Positions 7,550 through 16,864 of a stretch of 64,000 nucleotides of DNA are shown here, piece after piece. Source of the stretch: Armatimonadota bacterium (lineage in GTDB: Bacteria; Armatimonadota; UBA5829; DTJY01); assembly GCA_029907255.1 (NCBI GenBank), contig JARYMF010000005.1:1-64000 (forward strand), written 5' to 3'. Position numbers and translations under genes: made by a program. A model generated the notes under the pieces. The model saw only the letters and a list, made by a program, of their open reading frames with translations. It was not told the origin of the DNA and did not search any database. The first letter of the stretch is position 1. Each line of letters begins with the position of its first letter.

Positions 7550-9778
7550 CTACCCGCACTTGGAGAACCCGCAAAAGCGGCAAACAATGCATCCAGATTC
7601 GTGTTCGACAGCACTGCCGCAGTCAGGGCAAGCACCAACAAGATTGTCTAGCGGGCTCTGCCATTTGCTTACTGTCTCTACCGGCTCGCCTGTCTGCTTG
7701 TATTGAAGGTAATGTTCAAGAGCAATTCCAATAGCATCGGGACATGAGAGTACTCGGCCTCCTTGATCCCATGCTGGCGAGGGACAAACATTCCCCCTCA
7801 GCTGTTTGATGATGGATTCAGGCTTAACCCCAGCTCGAAGAGCCGCCGAGATAACGCGCGACACCGCATCAAGCTGAGATGAGGCACATCCACCAGATTT
7901 TCCCATTCTAGCAAAAACTTCACATAGACCTTCGCTATCTTCGTTTATCGTCACGTATAGATTTCCGCAACCCGTTTTAACTTTCTCGGTCACACCAAAC
8001 GTCCGAACCGGCCTTGGTCGCGGCTGAAGCACACCGGTCTCGGAATTTGATGTAGATTCCTTTTTGCTAGTGCCAACGCTCAGCACTTGTTCTTCACGGC
8101 TGCCGTCCCGGTAGACAGTAACGCCTTTGCAACCCAAACGGTAGGCAAGCTTGAAGACTTCCGCTACATCTTCGGTTGTTGCGGAATTCGGGAAGTTGAC
8201 GGTTTTCGAAACCGCATTGTCTACGTATTTTTGGAATGCTGCCTGCATCTTTACATGCCACACAGGCGCAATGTCGTGAGCCGTAACAAATATGCGCTGA
8301 ACTTCCGTTGGTACTTCGGCTATTCCTTTTACTGTGCCACGTACAGCGATTTCCTTCATCAGGGCATCGCTATAGAATCCTCGCTCTCTGGCAATTTTCT
8401 CGAATAATGGATTGACTTCTACAAGCTGGGTCCCATCGAGAACTGTACGGATGTATGCAACTGCAAACAGTGGTTCTATTCCGCTTGAGCACCCAGCGAT
8501 TATTGACAGAGTACCAGTTGGGGCAATGGTTGTCACTGTTGCATTTCTCATTCGGGTTCCCTCTGGCACATCGTAGATGCTTCCCTCGAAATTTGGAAAT
8601 GCTCCTCGTTCAGCGGCAAGTTCCGCGGACATCTGTCTAGCTTCGGTTTGGATGAACGACATCACTTCCTCTGCCAAAGTGATTGCTTGCTCAGAATCAT
8701 AAGGTATACCTAGCATAATTAGCATATCTGCAAAGCCCATAACCCCTAGCCCAATCTTGCGGTTGCCTTTGACCATCTTATCAATTTGCACCAGAGGGTA
8801 TTTGCTGACATCAATGACGTCATCAAGGAATCTAACCGCCATCCTAACGGCCTTCCCCAATCTCATGTAATCTACCGCAGGCTCACCTCCAGAGTTAGCA
8901 ACGAATTTTGACAAATTAATTGAGCCCAGATTACATGCCTCATAGGGGAGGAGCGGCTGTTCACCACACGGATTTGTCGATTCAATCTCTCCAAGCTTTG
9001 GAGTAGGGTTGTCACGGTTGATACGGTCAATGAAAATAATCCCCGGCTCACCGTTCCGCCACGCCATGTTTACTATCAAATCGAAGACTTTGCGCGCATT
9101 TAGCGATTTTGTTTTTTGGCCTGTGCGAGGATTGATTAGGTCGTAGTCCTGATTTTTCTCGACAGCTTCCATGAACTGTTCGGTAACAAGAACGGAGATA
9201 TTGAAATTGGTAAGCCGGTTGTTGTCCTTTTTTGCTGTAATGAAATCAAGGATATCAGGGTGATCTACACGCAGGCAACCCATATTCGCTCCCCTACGGG
9301 TGCCGCCCTGCTTAATAGCCTCGGTAGCCGCGTTAAAAACCTCCATAAAGGAAATTGGGCCACTGGAAACGCCGTTGGTAGATTGGACGACGTCTTTCGC
9401 TGGCCTGAGGCGTGAGAATGAGAATCCCGTGCCCCCACCACTCTTATGAATGAGCGCAGTGTGCTTGATGGTTTCGAAGATGCTCTCCATTGTATCTTCG
9501 ATAGGCAAAACAAAACATGCGGCTAGTTGGCCCAGCTTCCTTCCTGCATTCATCAGCGTAGGACTGTTTGGCAGGAATTCTAGCTCTGACATCATTCGGT
9601 AAAACTCGGCTTCGATTTCCCTGACCTCATCATCGGACTTACCATACAGACGCTCTGCTGCCGCGACCGCATTAGCGACGCGATGGAACATACCCTCGGG
9701 CGTTTCAATTGGGTTGCCCTGCTCATCTTTTCTAAGATAACGCCTTTCTAAAACAGTGATTGCGTTCTTGGTGAGCAT
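7550..9778 (-). CDS. nrdJ: adenosylcobalamin-dependent ribonucleotide reductase (class II)
   Basis: 742 residues. It reduces ribonucleotides to deoxyribonucleotides with AdoCbl as radical generator, independent of oxygen. The active-site motif NPCGEQPLLPYEACNLGSINL-like region (C271, E273) and the N-terminal redox cysteine C88 are present, and GGGTGFSFSRLRP is the typical substrate loop. The C-terminal 130 residues form the NrdJ-specific tail ending in paired cysteines (CPDC, CRFCGFSKCG) that re-reduce the active site or bind zinc. Start ATG with TTAGGAGG upstream. It follows nrdR by 178 bases on the same strand and is closed by a terminator. Confidence 0.95.
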   Translation of the reverse strand: MLTKNAITVLERRYLRKDEQGNPIETPEGMFHRVANAVAAAERLYGKSDDEVREIEAEFYRMMSELEFLPNSPTLMNAGRKLGQLAACFVLPIEDTMESIFETIKHTALIHKSGGGTGFSFSRLRPAKDVVQSTNGVSSGPISFMEVFNAATEAIKQGGTRRGANMGCLRVDHPDILDFITAKKDNNRLTNFNISVLVTEQFMEAVEKNQDYDLINPRTGQKTKSLNARKVFDLIVNMAWRNGEPGIIFIDRINRDNPTPKLGEIESTNPCGEQPLLPYEACNLGSINLSKFVANSGGEPAVDYMRLGKAVRMAVRFLDDVIDVSKYPLVQIDKMVKGNRKIGLGVMGFADMLIMLGIPYDSEQAITLAEEVMSFIQTEARQMSAELAAERGAFPNFEGSIYDVPEGTRMRNATVTTIAPTGTLSIIAGCSSGIEPLFAVAYIRTVLDGTQLVEVNPLFEKIARERGFYSDALMKEIAVRGTVKGIAEVPTEVQRIFVTAHDIAPVWHVKMQAAFQKYVDNAVSKTVNFPNSATTEDVAEVFKLAYRLGCKGVTVYRDGSREEQVLSVGTSKKESTSNSETGVLQPRPRPVRTFGVTEKVKTGCGNLYVTINEDSEGLCEVFARMGKSGGCASSQLDAVSRVISAALRAGVKPESIIKQLRGNVCPSPAWDQGGRVLSCPDAIGIALEHYLQYKQTGEPVETVSKWQSPLDNLVGACPDCGSAVEHESGCIVCRFCGFSKCG

Positions 9779-9804
9779 CTTCGACCCCTCCTAAGAAAAT
9801 TTTA

Positions 9805-9930
9805 GCCGGATTCCACCGGCGAAAAACCTCTAAGTAATGCAAACGCAGGGCTGAATCCAGAGTGATCAAAATTTCAATGCAGTCTGAAGACGACCCTGAC
9901 TTTGTAAATTGTTATCCAGCCGAAGCTGGA
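9805..9930 (-). other. nrdR-nrdJ intergenic hairpins
   Basis: In the gap between nrdR and nrdJ two small hairpins are visible on the minus strand: TCCAGC-TTCG-GCTGGA (9930-9915, a stable UUCG tetraloop) and GCCGG-TGGAAT-CCGGC (9820-9805) just before the nrdJ Shine-Dalgarno. They could process or modulate the transcript. I see no B12-box, so this is not a cobalamin riboswitch. Confidence 0.4.
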
Positions 9931-9956
9931 CAGCGCCGTTGGCATTTGTGTGCTCT

Positions 9957-10421
9957 TCAATTGCCTGCCAAATCTGCATCAAGAACTTCTACGAGTTCTT
10001 TGAACTGCGTTACATCTTCGAATTGACGGTAGACAGACGCAAATCTTACATAAGCAACTTGGTCCAGGCGTCTGAGCTTCTCGATAACCATATCGCCAAT
10101 CTCGGATGAGCGCACCTCCTTTTCACCACGATTGTAGAGTGTGCGCTCAATTTCATCTGCGGCAGCTTCAAGTTGTGCAACGCTAACCGGCCGCTTCTCG
10201 CAGGCAGTAATCATTCCCTTAAGTAATTTTGAACGGTCGAAAGGCTCCCGCCGTTCGTCTTTTTTCACCACGACAAGACGAAGTTCTTCTATTTCCTCGT
10301 ACGTAGTAAATCTCCTACCACATTCGAGGCATTCTCGGCGACGGCGGATTCCCTCTCCATCACGAACCGAGCGGGAGTCTAAAACCTTGTCATTATTTTG
10401 ACCGCAATAAGGACATTTCAT
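9957..10421 (-). CDS. nrdR: transcriptional repressor NrdR
   Basis: 154 residues, the standard NrdR length, starting MKCPYCGQ at 10421. The N-terminal zinc ribbon has C3-x2-C6 and C31-x2-C34; the ATP-cone (about 49-139) senses ATP/dATP through motifs such as VVKKDERREPFDRSKL. NrdR represses ribonucleotide reductase genes when dATP is high. A longer in-frame reading to 10511 would run through the promoter and operators, so the internal ATG is chosen despite a weak Shine-Dalgarno. It is the first gene of the nrdR-nrdJ operon and very likely controls itself through the two boxes upstream. Confidence 0.95.
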   Translation of the reverse strand: MKCPYCGQNNDKVLDSRSVRDGEGIRRRRECLECGRRFTTYEEIEELRLVVVKKDERREPFDRSKLLKGMITACEKRPVSVAQLEAAADEIERTLYNRGEKEVRSSEIGDMVIEKLRRLDQVAYVRFASVYRQFEDVTQFKELVEVLDADLAGN

Positions 10422-10441
10422 GATAAAACTTGGATGCGCAT

Positions 10442-10457
10442 CCACAAGATATTGTGG
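10442..10457 (-). promoter_or_regulatory. NrdR box (proximal)
   Basis: CCACAAGATATTGTGG is a near-perfect 16-bp palindrome fitting the NrdR consensus acaCwAtATnTwGtGt. It covers the predicted transcription start of nrdR. Confidence 0.8.
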
Positions 10458-10464
10458 TGTTTTT

Positions 10465-10493
10465 AGATTATCACACAATATATTCCATGTCAA
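10465..10493 (-). promoter_or_regulatory. nrdR-nrdJ promoter
   Basis: Minus-strand TTGACA (10493-10488), 17-bp spacer, TAATCT (10470-10465). The spacer holds one NrdR box and the start region holds the other. Confidence 0.8.
10473..10488 (-). promoter_or_regulatory. NrdR box (distal)
   Basis: ACACAATATATTCCAT matches the left half and centre of the NrdR consensus. It starts 31 bp from the other box, three helical turns, as in known paired NrdR sites, and lies between the -35 and -10 elements. Confidence 0.75.
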
Positions 10494-10552
10494 GGGATTT
10501 ATTAAAAACAAAAAAAGTTTTCTAAAGTTTTTTCAATTTAGCGGTTCTAAGC

Positions 10553-12553
10553 TTATGAGGCAAACTTCCCAGGCCAAAAGTCATACGTCGGGATATCGAG
10601 GACTATGCCAATGATTGTCCACAAGCATCCGATTGTGATTTCGCCGAGAATCAATCCATAGAAGAACGGAAGTGCTCGTTTGTATTGAGATAGCCCGCCG
10701 AACTTTAAAGTGAGGAGTTTTGCAGTGCTCCCTATGAAAAGCGGCATCCAAAGCTGTGCCACTCCCCAGCTACTCGCAAGGCCATATGCTAAAGGATGGA
10801 ATGGGAACCAAAGAAAACGAACTCTCATCCATCCGAGGAACATCGAGCCAAGGAACCCAACACCAACAAACATAAATGCCGTTGGGTTCGGCGGAAAAGG
10901 CTGTTTCATCCAGCCTGCAAGTTGGTTATAAACTTCTTTCCCAAAGCCGAGTGCCCACTGCTCCATATTTGCAGTGGCGCCACCGTTTTGATAGTAGGTG
11001 TGCAGGAGCATCCAAAACCCAATTGGCATAGCGTAGATTGCGGCAATTCCAACAGCATAAAACATTTGGCGGGCATGGCTATCTGTCCGTTCCGAGAGCT
11101 TGTAACCCTCCATTTCGTGCGGTGATGGATGGCTTGCATAAGTTCTGTTAAACCAATAAAACATTGAGAATCCAACCAAATCTTGGGGGGAAAGATTTTG
11201 CGTCCCGGCTGCTGTTACTATGGGATTTTGAGGACCCATTACGTGCATGTCGTGCGTTGGGAAACCAAGTTCAGCTCGAATTCGACTTACAATGACTGCA
11301 AACATAAAATAAAGTACAAAGAAAATAACTATTATTAATGGTGACATACCCATCCGATAGGCAAAAAGACTGAGGAATAGAATGCCAGCAATTGCTCCAA
11401 GAATTGCTGTTCGGTAGCTGATTGCCTCTCTTGATTCATCAATTTCGCGGGTTTTTAGGAATGCCGTTCGGAATACCTTTTTAAGGTAGTGGCGACCGGT
11501 CCACATACTCATAACAAAAAAGCCAAGATATGCCCCATATGCCTGGCTGTTTACAAACGGATAAGCTCGATCAAAACCGCCGCCAACAACCATCAGCTCA
11601 TGCAACCCCAGCAAATGACTCGCCACCAACTCGAGTTTCACAAGCCAATAAAAGAACCAGCATGAGAATGAAAGTTCAAACGGCATCAAGAATGCAATGC
11701 CGATTGCCCAAAAATAGAAACCCAGGGGAATTCCACCCATTGATTTCCAGGGTTGGTTGACGATGTACTTACCAATGTCCCTGCGCACGATTTGGATATG
11801 GGGAACAGATGGGAAAAGATAATTTAAGCCGGCAAGCAGGGTTAGCATGCCCGAGAAAGCAAAACCTATCCACATATATTTGTTTTTAAATAGCGAACCC
11901 GTCTCGTCGGTCATTTCTAAAGGAAGCATTACCACAGGGAATGTCAATCTCTCGGACTCTATCCAGTGCTTGCGAAATATACTATTTATACAAAGCATGG
12001 TTATTATCAAAACAAAGCAAAACACAGACCAAGAAATGACGGGTATTATCCACGGAGTAAAGTTTGCTGGGTCGTAGAGCGTCGAATTACCATAATAGAA
12101 GTTCCGCAATGACTTCGGGTCGCTTACTGTTAGCCATTTTGGCAGACGGTGAAGGAACATGTTCGCCCAGTTGTTTTCTGGCGATTGGAAAAAGAATGCA
12201 TAGCCAATCAACGAGACAAGGATTTCCATCATGTTGTGCGAAAGTACAGCACTTGTTATGGAAACCATGATGTAAATAGTTGTTAATTCAGCCCTACTAA
12301 GGGCAAATTTTGGCCACTTGCTCCTTACTCCCATATTGATTAGAGTGAGAACGAGCAAGGTAAAGAGGCAGTTATAAAACGGAGCGGCATAAGTTGCAAA
12401 CGAATAACGCACGACCTCCATCTGCACAATCCAATAGTCGTTAATAATGGTCAGAATGAAGGCGATAAAAACAACACGCTTAGTGAGGCCTTTTTGTGGT
12501 TTCGCTGTGGTCTCAACAGTCTTTGTTGTTCTAATCTCAGTAGGGGTACTCAT
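10553..12553 (-). CDS. DUF6785/DUF6784-type multi-pass membrane protein
   Basis: About 666 residues with some 12-14 hydrophobic segments spread over the whole chain after a 25-residue polar N-terminus. The motif ESERLTFPVVMLPLEMT and the late WFPFHPLAYGLASSW are shared with the second copy at 60633. These large proteins are common in Armatimonadota, Planctomycetes and Lentisphaerae genomes, have no known function, and remind me of oligopeptide-transporter-like permeases. The ATG at 12553 is preferred over a TTG two codons earlier. It is the last gene after the glycoside-hydrolase-like pair on the same strand, so a role in uptake of a sugar or its derivative is possible but unproven. Confidence 0.7.
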   Translation of the reverse strand: MSTPTEIRTTKTVETTAKPQKGLTKRVVFIAFILTIINDYWIVQMEVVRYSFATYAAPFYNCLFTLLVLTLINMGVRSKWPKFALSRAELTTIYIMVSITSAVLSHNMMEILVSLIGYAFFFQSPENNWANMFLHRLPKWLTVSDPKSLRNFYYGNSTLYDPANFTPWIIPVISWSVFCFVLIITMLCINSIFRKHWIESERLTFPVVMLPLEMTDETGSLFKNKYMWIGFAFSGMLTLLAGLNYLFPSVPHIQIVRRDIGKYIVNQPWKSMGGIPLGFYFWAIGIAFLMPFELSFSCWFFYWLVKLELVASHLLGLHELMVVGGGFDRAYPFVNSQAYGAYLGFFVMSMWTGRHYLKKVFRTAFLKTREIDESREAISYRTAILGAIAGILFLSLFAYRMGMSPLIIVIFFVLYFMFAVIVSRIRAELGFPTHDMHVMGPQNPIVTAAGTQNLSPQDLVGFSMFYWFNRTYASHPSPHEMEGYKLSERTDSHARQMFYAVGIAAIYAMPIGFWMLLHTYYQNGGATANMEQWALGFGKEVYNQLAGWMKQPFPPNPTAFMFVGVGFLGSMFLGWMRVRFLWFPFHPLAYGLASSWGVAQLWMPLFIGSTAKLLTLKFGGLSQYKRALPFFYGLILGEITIGCLWTIIGIVLDIPTYDFWPGKFAS

Positions 12554-12605
12554 CAACAATTAACCAATTAGCATGTAATCAGGATAGTTTTCTTTTTGTT
12601 TACCG

Positions 12606-14372
12606 CTAACCCAATGCCATATCTATGAATAAAGCCGCCGTCCAATGGTAGTCCTTTATACACTGGGCCACCTGCCAGCTTCCAATTTGAATGCCTTGCT
12701 TACCTTTTCGGCTAAGTTTTGAAGGCGACTTCGAAGCTCTGCTGTCGTAAAACTCGTATATAACTCCATCCTCTGCATACCAGCGCGCAATCTCGCTCAA
12801 TGTTATTTTCTTTATTTCGTCAGCCAAAGTTAGGTAGCCATATCGAATCAAGCCTTCTATGACCATATAGTTGAAGTTAATCCAAACCGGCCCCCGCCAC
12901 ATATCATCTGAGAACGAAGGCTCGTCCAACGAAACGCTAGGGATGGGAAACTTAAGCCAAAATTCGTCAGGGTTTCTCAGATGTCTCACAAGGTCTTCTG
13001 CTTGGCTCTCACTGCATACTCCAGCAAATAAAGGAGTAAATCCTGCTATCGTTTTAAGGTCAATCTGTACTCCATCGGGTGTTAAATCATAATAAAAACC
13101 CTCGCTAGCATTCCACAGCCGCTCATTAATCAAGGCTATACGGCTGTACTTAAGGTCTGCCCAAATGCCAGCTTCATTAGAAAGCCCCAGCCTTCGAGCA
13201 ATTTTCTCAAGGTAGGCAAGGTCGTTGACTAAATACGCATTTAAATCAACCGCGTCACCAACAGGTTGGTCAAACCGCGGAGAGTTATCCATACCAGAGG
13301 CATTGCTACTCGGCCATTCACACAAGCCGCTCTCATCTTTGTCAAGCTCCCTGCAATCATAAAGTAACATTGCCTTTAGCCGCGGGTAGCAGTATTGGAG
13401 GAACTTCTCGTCTCGTGTCGTCTCATACACTTTCCACGTAGCCCATGAAAGGAGTGGCGGCTGAACAAGTAATGAGTCTTGTTCGTCATTTGGCGTCATC
13501 ATATGAGGGATGAATCCGTCAGGCCTTTGCTTTGACAAAACAGCCTTTATTGAATTCATCGCCCACTTTGGTGCAAAATGCCTCAAGCCAAGTGCATGAA
13601 ATGCGGAATCCCATATCCACATATGCTTATGCGGCCAGCGGTCGGGTGTGGTCCAATCGAATTTAATACGCCCCTCAGCCCTGTTGCAATTTACTTTTTG
13701 GACCGACGCACATTTGTAATAAGTTTTGAGGAAAAGTTGGTCTTCAAATTCGGGCAACGGCAATTTTTCAAAAAAGGCAAGGCGATCGTTATAAATCTTA
13801 CCTAAGTCCACAGTCAGCGCCCGTTCGGCATCAGCAAGCCTTGATCCAGTCGGCATATTAAATGAGTAAGTCAACACAAACCTTATGCCTTGACCCTCTC
13901 CAAGCGACGCACACAGCTTCCCTTCGGAAACGTGCAAATTAGCGCCCTTGCCCATGAGAATAAGTTCCTCGGGCCCTGCTTTGAATATTATACTCGTGGC
14001 GTCCTCGACCTCTAACGCTCCCTGCATCATAATAACGATAGAAACATCTTGGGGTGACTGCGACTCTACAGCGAATATTTCGCCTGCCACAGTTTTTTCG
14101 TCGAGGAATAAATATCTTAAACGCAGCCTGCCGTTTCGCAAAGTAATCAATGAAGAAATGACATCACATGCGACTACCTCATCTTCAATGGAGCAAATAG
14201 GAGGGAAATGAAACATCAAAGAGGCAGGAGTATTGGTGTGAAAATCAATACCCCTACCCTCGCTAGAGGTCGAACCTACAAATGGATGAGCCCAATCTGT
14301 TGGGCCATCAAAACCGGAGAATGCAAAGAGCGCTCCGCCTTTTCCCCAAATGTTTGGCAGATTGCCCCTCAT
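12606..14372 (-). CDS. GH63/trehalase-like (alpha/alpha)6 glycoside hydrolase
   Basis: About 588 residues with no signal peptide. The N-terminal 200 residues look like a beta-sandwich and the rest an (alpha/alpha)6 barrel. Typical landmarks are MWIWDSAFHALGLRHFAP (251-268), SGMDNSPRF (359-367, whose D362 is the candidate general acid) and GPVWINFNYMVIEGL. This pattern is closest to GH63 mannosylglycerate/glucosylglycerate hydrolases and related trehalase-like enzymes; GH37 or GH15-type activity is an alternative. The substrate is not certain. ATG at 14372 follows the stop of the upstream gene by one base, so the two are translationally coupled; a TTG six codons earlier is possible. Confidence 0.7.
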   Translation of the reverse strand: MRGNLPNIWGKGGALFAFSGFDGPTDWAHPFVGSTSSEGRGIDFHTNTPASLMFHFPPICSIEDEVVACDVISSLITLRNGRLRLRYLFLDEKTVAGEIFAVESQSPQDVSIVIMMQGALEVEDATSIIFKAGPEELILMGKGANLHVSEGKLCASLGEGQGIRFVLTYSFNMPTGSRLADAERALTVDLGKIYNDRLAFFEKLPLPEFEDQLFLKTYYKCASVQKVNCNRAEGRIKFDWTTPDRWPHKHMWIWDSAFHALGLRHFAPKWAMNSIKAVLSKQRPDGFIPHMMTPNDEQDSLLVQPPLLSWATWKVYETTRDEKFLQYCYPRLKAMLLYDCRELDKDESGLCEWPSSNASGMDNSPRFDQPVGDAVDLNAYLVNDLAYLEKIARRLGLSNEAGIWADLKYSRIALINERLWNASEGFYYDLTPDGVQIDLKTIAGFTPLFAGVCSESQAEDLVRHLRNPDEFWLKFPIPSVSLDEPSFSDDMWRGPVWINFNYMVIEGLIRYGYLTLADEIKKITLSEIARWYAEDGVIYEFYDSRASKSPSKLSRKGKQGIQIGSWQVAQCIKDYHWTAALFIDMALG

Positions 14373-14373
14373 T

Positions 14374-16863
14374 TCACTCGCCCTGTGCAAAAGTAGCTGC
14401 TTTTAATTTATCGGTAAGGAAAAACTCCACGTTATATTCACAATTGACAATCTTTGGGACGAGGATGCGAACACACTCCCAATCACCCTCAAGATCAAGT
14501 ATAAAGACAGCCCATGAGAAGCCCGAGCGAACACGTGGAATAAGCGGTGGCACCCTATATGGTTCCATCCAAACACCATCAAGCCATACGGCACATTGAG
14601 CAATTCTCGGGTCAAGTGAGGGCCGGAAAGGCTTCCCATCCTCAAAATATCTGATAATTATGACCATGGAGCAATCGGTTGAGTGTGGCCAATCTTCGCG
14701 ACATGCGCTACTACTGTAGTATGGTAATAAGCGGAGTTTGATGTTTGACTGCGGCTTAATATTGCCCTCTTTGGTAGCCAAATAGACCAGGTTTTGCTTC
14801 CCGAAATTGATATAGCTATAATCCCTAGTCCAAGGATAAAGTACAGAGAAACCAGCTTCTCCGTTTACTCCCATTGGGTGGTTGTTTATATACAATTCGC
14901 CTTTTAGGCCACTAATATCAATCATTAATGGAAATGATTCCCAAGTACGAGGCAATTCAGGTCGGCAACGAAATGCCAGTCCGGTACCAAAATCTATTGT
15001 TTCCAATGGTTGGGTAATTTCTGTTATTACACCTTCCGGTGGCAGTACGAGCGTAACAGGGATTTGCTCATTTTCCGTTCGCCTAAATTTCCTTTCCAAT
15101 AACTCGATATGTTCATCGGATGGCTCTACTTCAAGCCATTTTACCTCCCAAGGGTCAATATGAATATGAAAGCTGCTGCCTGGAAGGATCGCCCATGCCG
15201 CATGTTCTGGGAAAATTTGAACGCAGATATTTCTCACTGACGGGTCACAGTGCAAATCCTCAGCACGAAGCTCCAAGACTTTTGTTTCCCAGGAGGGATT
15301 ATAAAGGGCTACCAAGCCTCGGCCATGTATTGCGCTTGAAAACCCATATACCTTTCCTAATTCTGGCTTTCCGATGACGCGCTGAAGCAAACCAATACTC
15401 GCACGGTGAGCGTTCCTCACTTGTACAAGACGCTGAAGGAAAAGCCTATCGTCATCATCCAACAAATGTAGCTCTCCTGAAAGCATTATTCGGCCGGTTC
15501 GGGAAAGCGACATAATCAAATCACGTTTCCAAAACTGCTTTCCTGACCAGAAAGGCCGGTCCGAATAACCAATGTAAATGCCGTTATCCACTTCAAATAA
15601 GCAATGCCTAAGGTCATTATGCAATATTTGACTATGCCTCAAGCTTGGTGCTGGAATCTCGGCTGTGCCATCACCATCCTCGGAAACGAAATCAGCGTAT
15701 TTTAACCACCAAGGCGAACATTGGGATGTCGAGACTTGGATTACAATCTCAGGGTCAGCTGCTTTGAGATAAGAGAACAATTCTATCAATTTTCGAGCGC
15801 GCAGATTTAGCTGATATTTATTAGAAAGCGCATTGTCTTGGGTGCCCAAATGAAAGGAGATAAACTTTAGCCCACTATTCATTAATCCCAAGAGGAAATC
15901 CCGGGGGTCCCCAATTTCCAACAAATGACTAAAATCAAAGCTAATACCTGGCTTAAGGCCGGCGTTTTTTATTTTTTCTAGGGTGCTACCTAAACCATCG
16001 GGAAAACATTCGTCTCCTGAAGAGAAAGCTGGCACAACATCACAGTCTGCAAAGTCGAGAATAAAATACTCAAATGGTATACGCCAATTCGTTTTCAAGT
16101 CGAAGACATGTCTTAGTTGTTCCGCTATTATATGTTCACTTGGACCTTCACGCTCATGGGCACCACGAGAAGAGTACCAACAGTGAAAATGCTTGCTTTT
16201 ATTAACCCTCACCTCTTCGATATAGCTTAAAACCTCAGCCTCAATCTCTCTAGTGCAAAGTCGGAAGATAGCACGCTCGGTCTCAAAAGTTTCACCTGGC
16301 TTGATTATCGACGCCGGATAATATTCTAATGAGACTAACGAGTCCCTAATAATGTTTTCGGATTCCGGAAACTCAATTGCGGTGAATGCGCTGTTTCCAA
16401 TGACTACCGGCAAACCGCGCCCGCCTCCCGAAAGGTCTACGTCCTCAGGCACCTCGAACCTATCAAGCACTACGTCGAAAAGCATGAGGGATTTTTCGTC
16501 GATATTTTTAATTAATAGTTGCTTTGATAACTGAGGACCTACCCCTGCGCTCACACGAAGCTCTATTTCTAATTCGGGATTATGATGTCTGAAAAAGAAA
16601 ATTAAACCCGAACCCTCGGATTCTCGTGCTTCCAAAAAATCGGCATTAGCGGGATTGATTTCAATAGATGGGGCACTCTCACCTGGTGAGCTGACGCGGA
16701 GAATAAACTCGCATACGTGCGCCAGCGACAACTTCATGGTATTCCTGGCGTCACCAATAACTCCACTTCGGAAACCCGACCCAAGGTCAAGCATCCGGTA
16801 GACAACATCGTTACCTATATAAATAGTGCCTTCAGAATTAGCCTGGTTGGAAATTTTTTGCAC
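14374..16863 (-). CDS. GH36-like large cytoplasmic protein
   Basis: About 829 residues, no signal peptide. The central part looks like a TIM barrel of the alpha-galactosidase (GH36/GH31) group: FEYFILDFADCDVV, then FPDGLGSTLEKIKNAGLKPGISFDFS, later LIMSLSRTGRIMLSGELHLL. The N-terminal 220 residues and the C-terminal 280 are beta-rich, as in GH36. Of the usual catalytic acids I can point only to the aspartate in ILDFAD with low confidence, so activity is not assured. GTG at 16863 has GGTGGA upstream and begins three bases past the stop of the DUF6807 gene. It is part of a tight operon with the GH63-like gene. Confidence 0.55.
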   Translation of the reverse strand: MQKISNQANSEGTIYIGNDVVYRMLDLGSGFRSGVIGDARNTMKLSLAHVCEFILRVSSPGESAPSIEINPANADFLEARESEGSGLIFFFRHHNPELEIELRVSAGVGPQLSKQLLIKNIDEKSLMLFDVVLDRFEVPEDVDLSGGGRGLPVVIGNSAFTAIEFPESENIIRDSLVSLEYYPASIIKPGETFETERAIFRLCTREIEAEVLSYIEEVRVNKSKHFHCWYSSRGAHEREGPSEHIIAEQLRHVFDLKTNWRIPFEYFILDFADCDVVPAFSSGDECFPDGLGSTLEKIKNAGLKPGISFDFSHLLEIGDPRDFLLGLMNSGLKFISFHLGTQDNALSNKYQLNLRARKLIELFSYLKAADPEIVIQVSTSQCSPWWLKYADFVSEDGDGTAEIPAPSLRHSQILHNDLRHCLFEVDNGIYIGYSDRPFWSGKQFWKRDLIMSLSRTGRIMLSGELHLLDDDDRLFLQRLVQVRNAHRASIGLLQRVIGKPELGKVYGFSSAIHGRGLVALYNPSWETKVLELRAEDLHCDPSVRNICVQIFPEHAAWAILPGSSFHIHIDPWEVKWLEVEPSDEHIELLERKFRRTENEQIPVTLVLPPEGVITEITQPLETIDFGTGLAFRCRPELPRTWESFPLMIDISGLKGELYINNHPMGVNGEAGFSVLYPWTRDYSYINFGKQNLVYLATKEGNIKPQSNIKLRLLPYYSSSACREDWPHSTDCSMVIIIRYFEDGKPFRPSLDPRIAQCAVWLDGVWMEPYRVPPLIPRVRSGFSWAVFILDLEGDWECVRILVPKIVNCEYNVEFFLTDKLKAATFAQGE

Positions 16864-16864
16864 C

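Noticed and set aside
9779-9956. Possible cobalamin riboswitch before the B12-dependent reductase gene
   Set aside because: Only two small hairpins are present, no B12 box or conserved core, and the gap is short.
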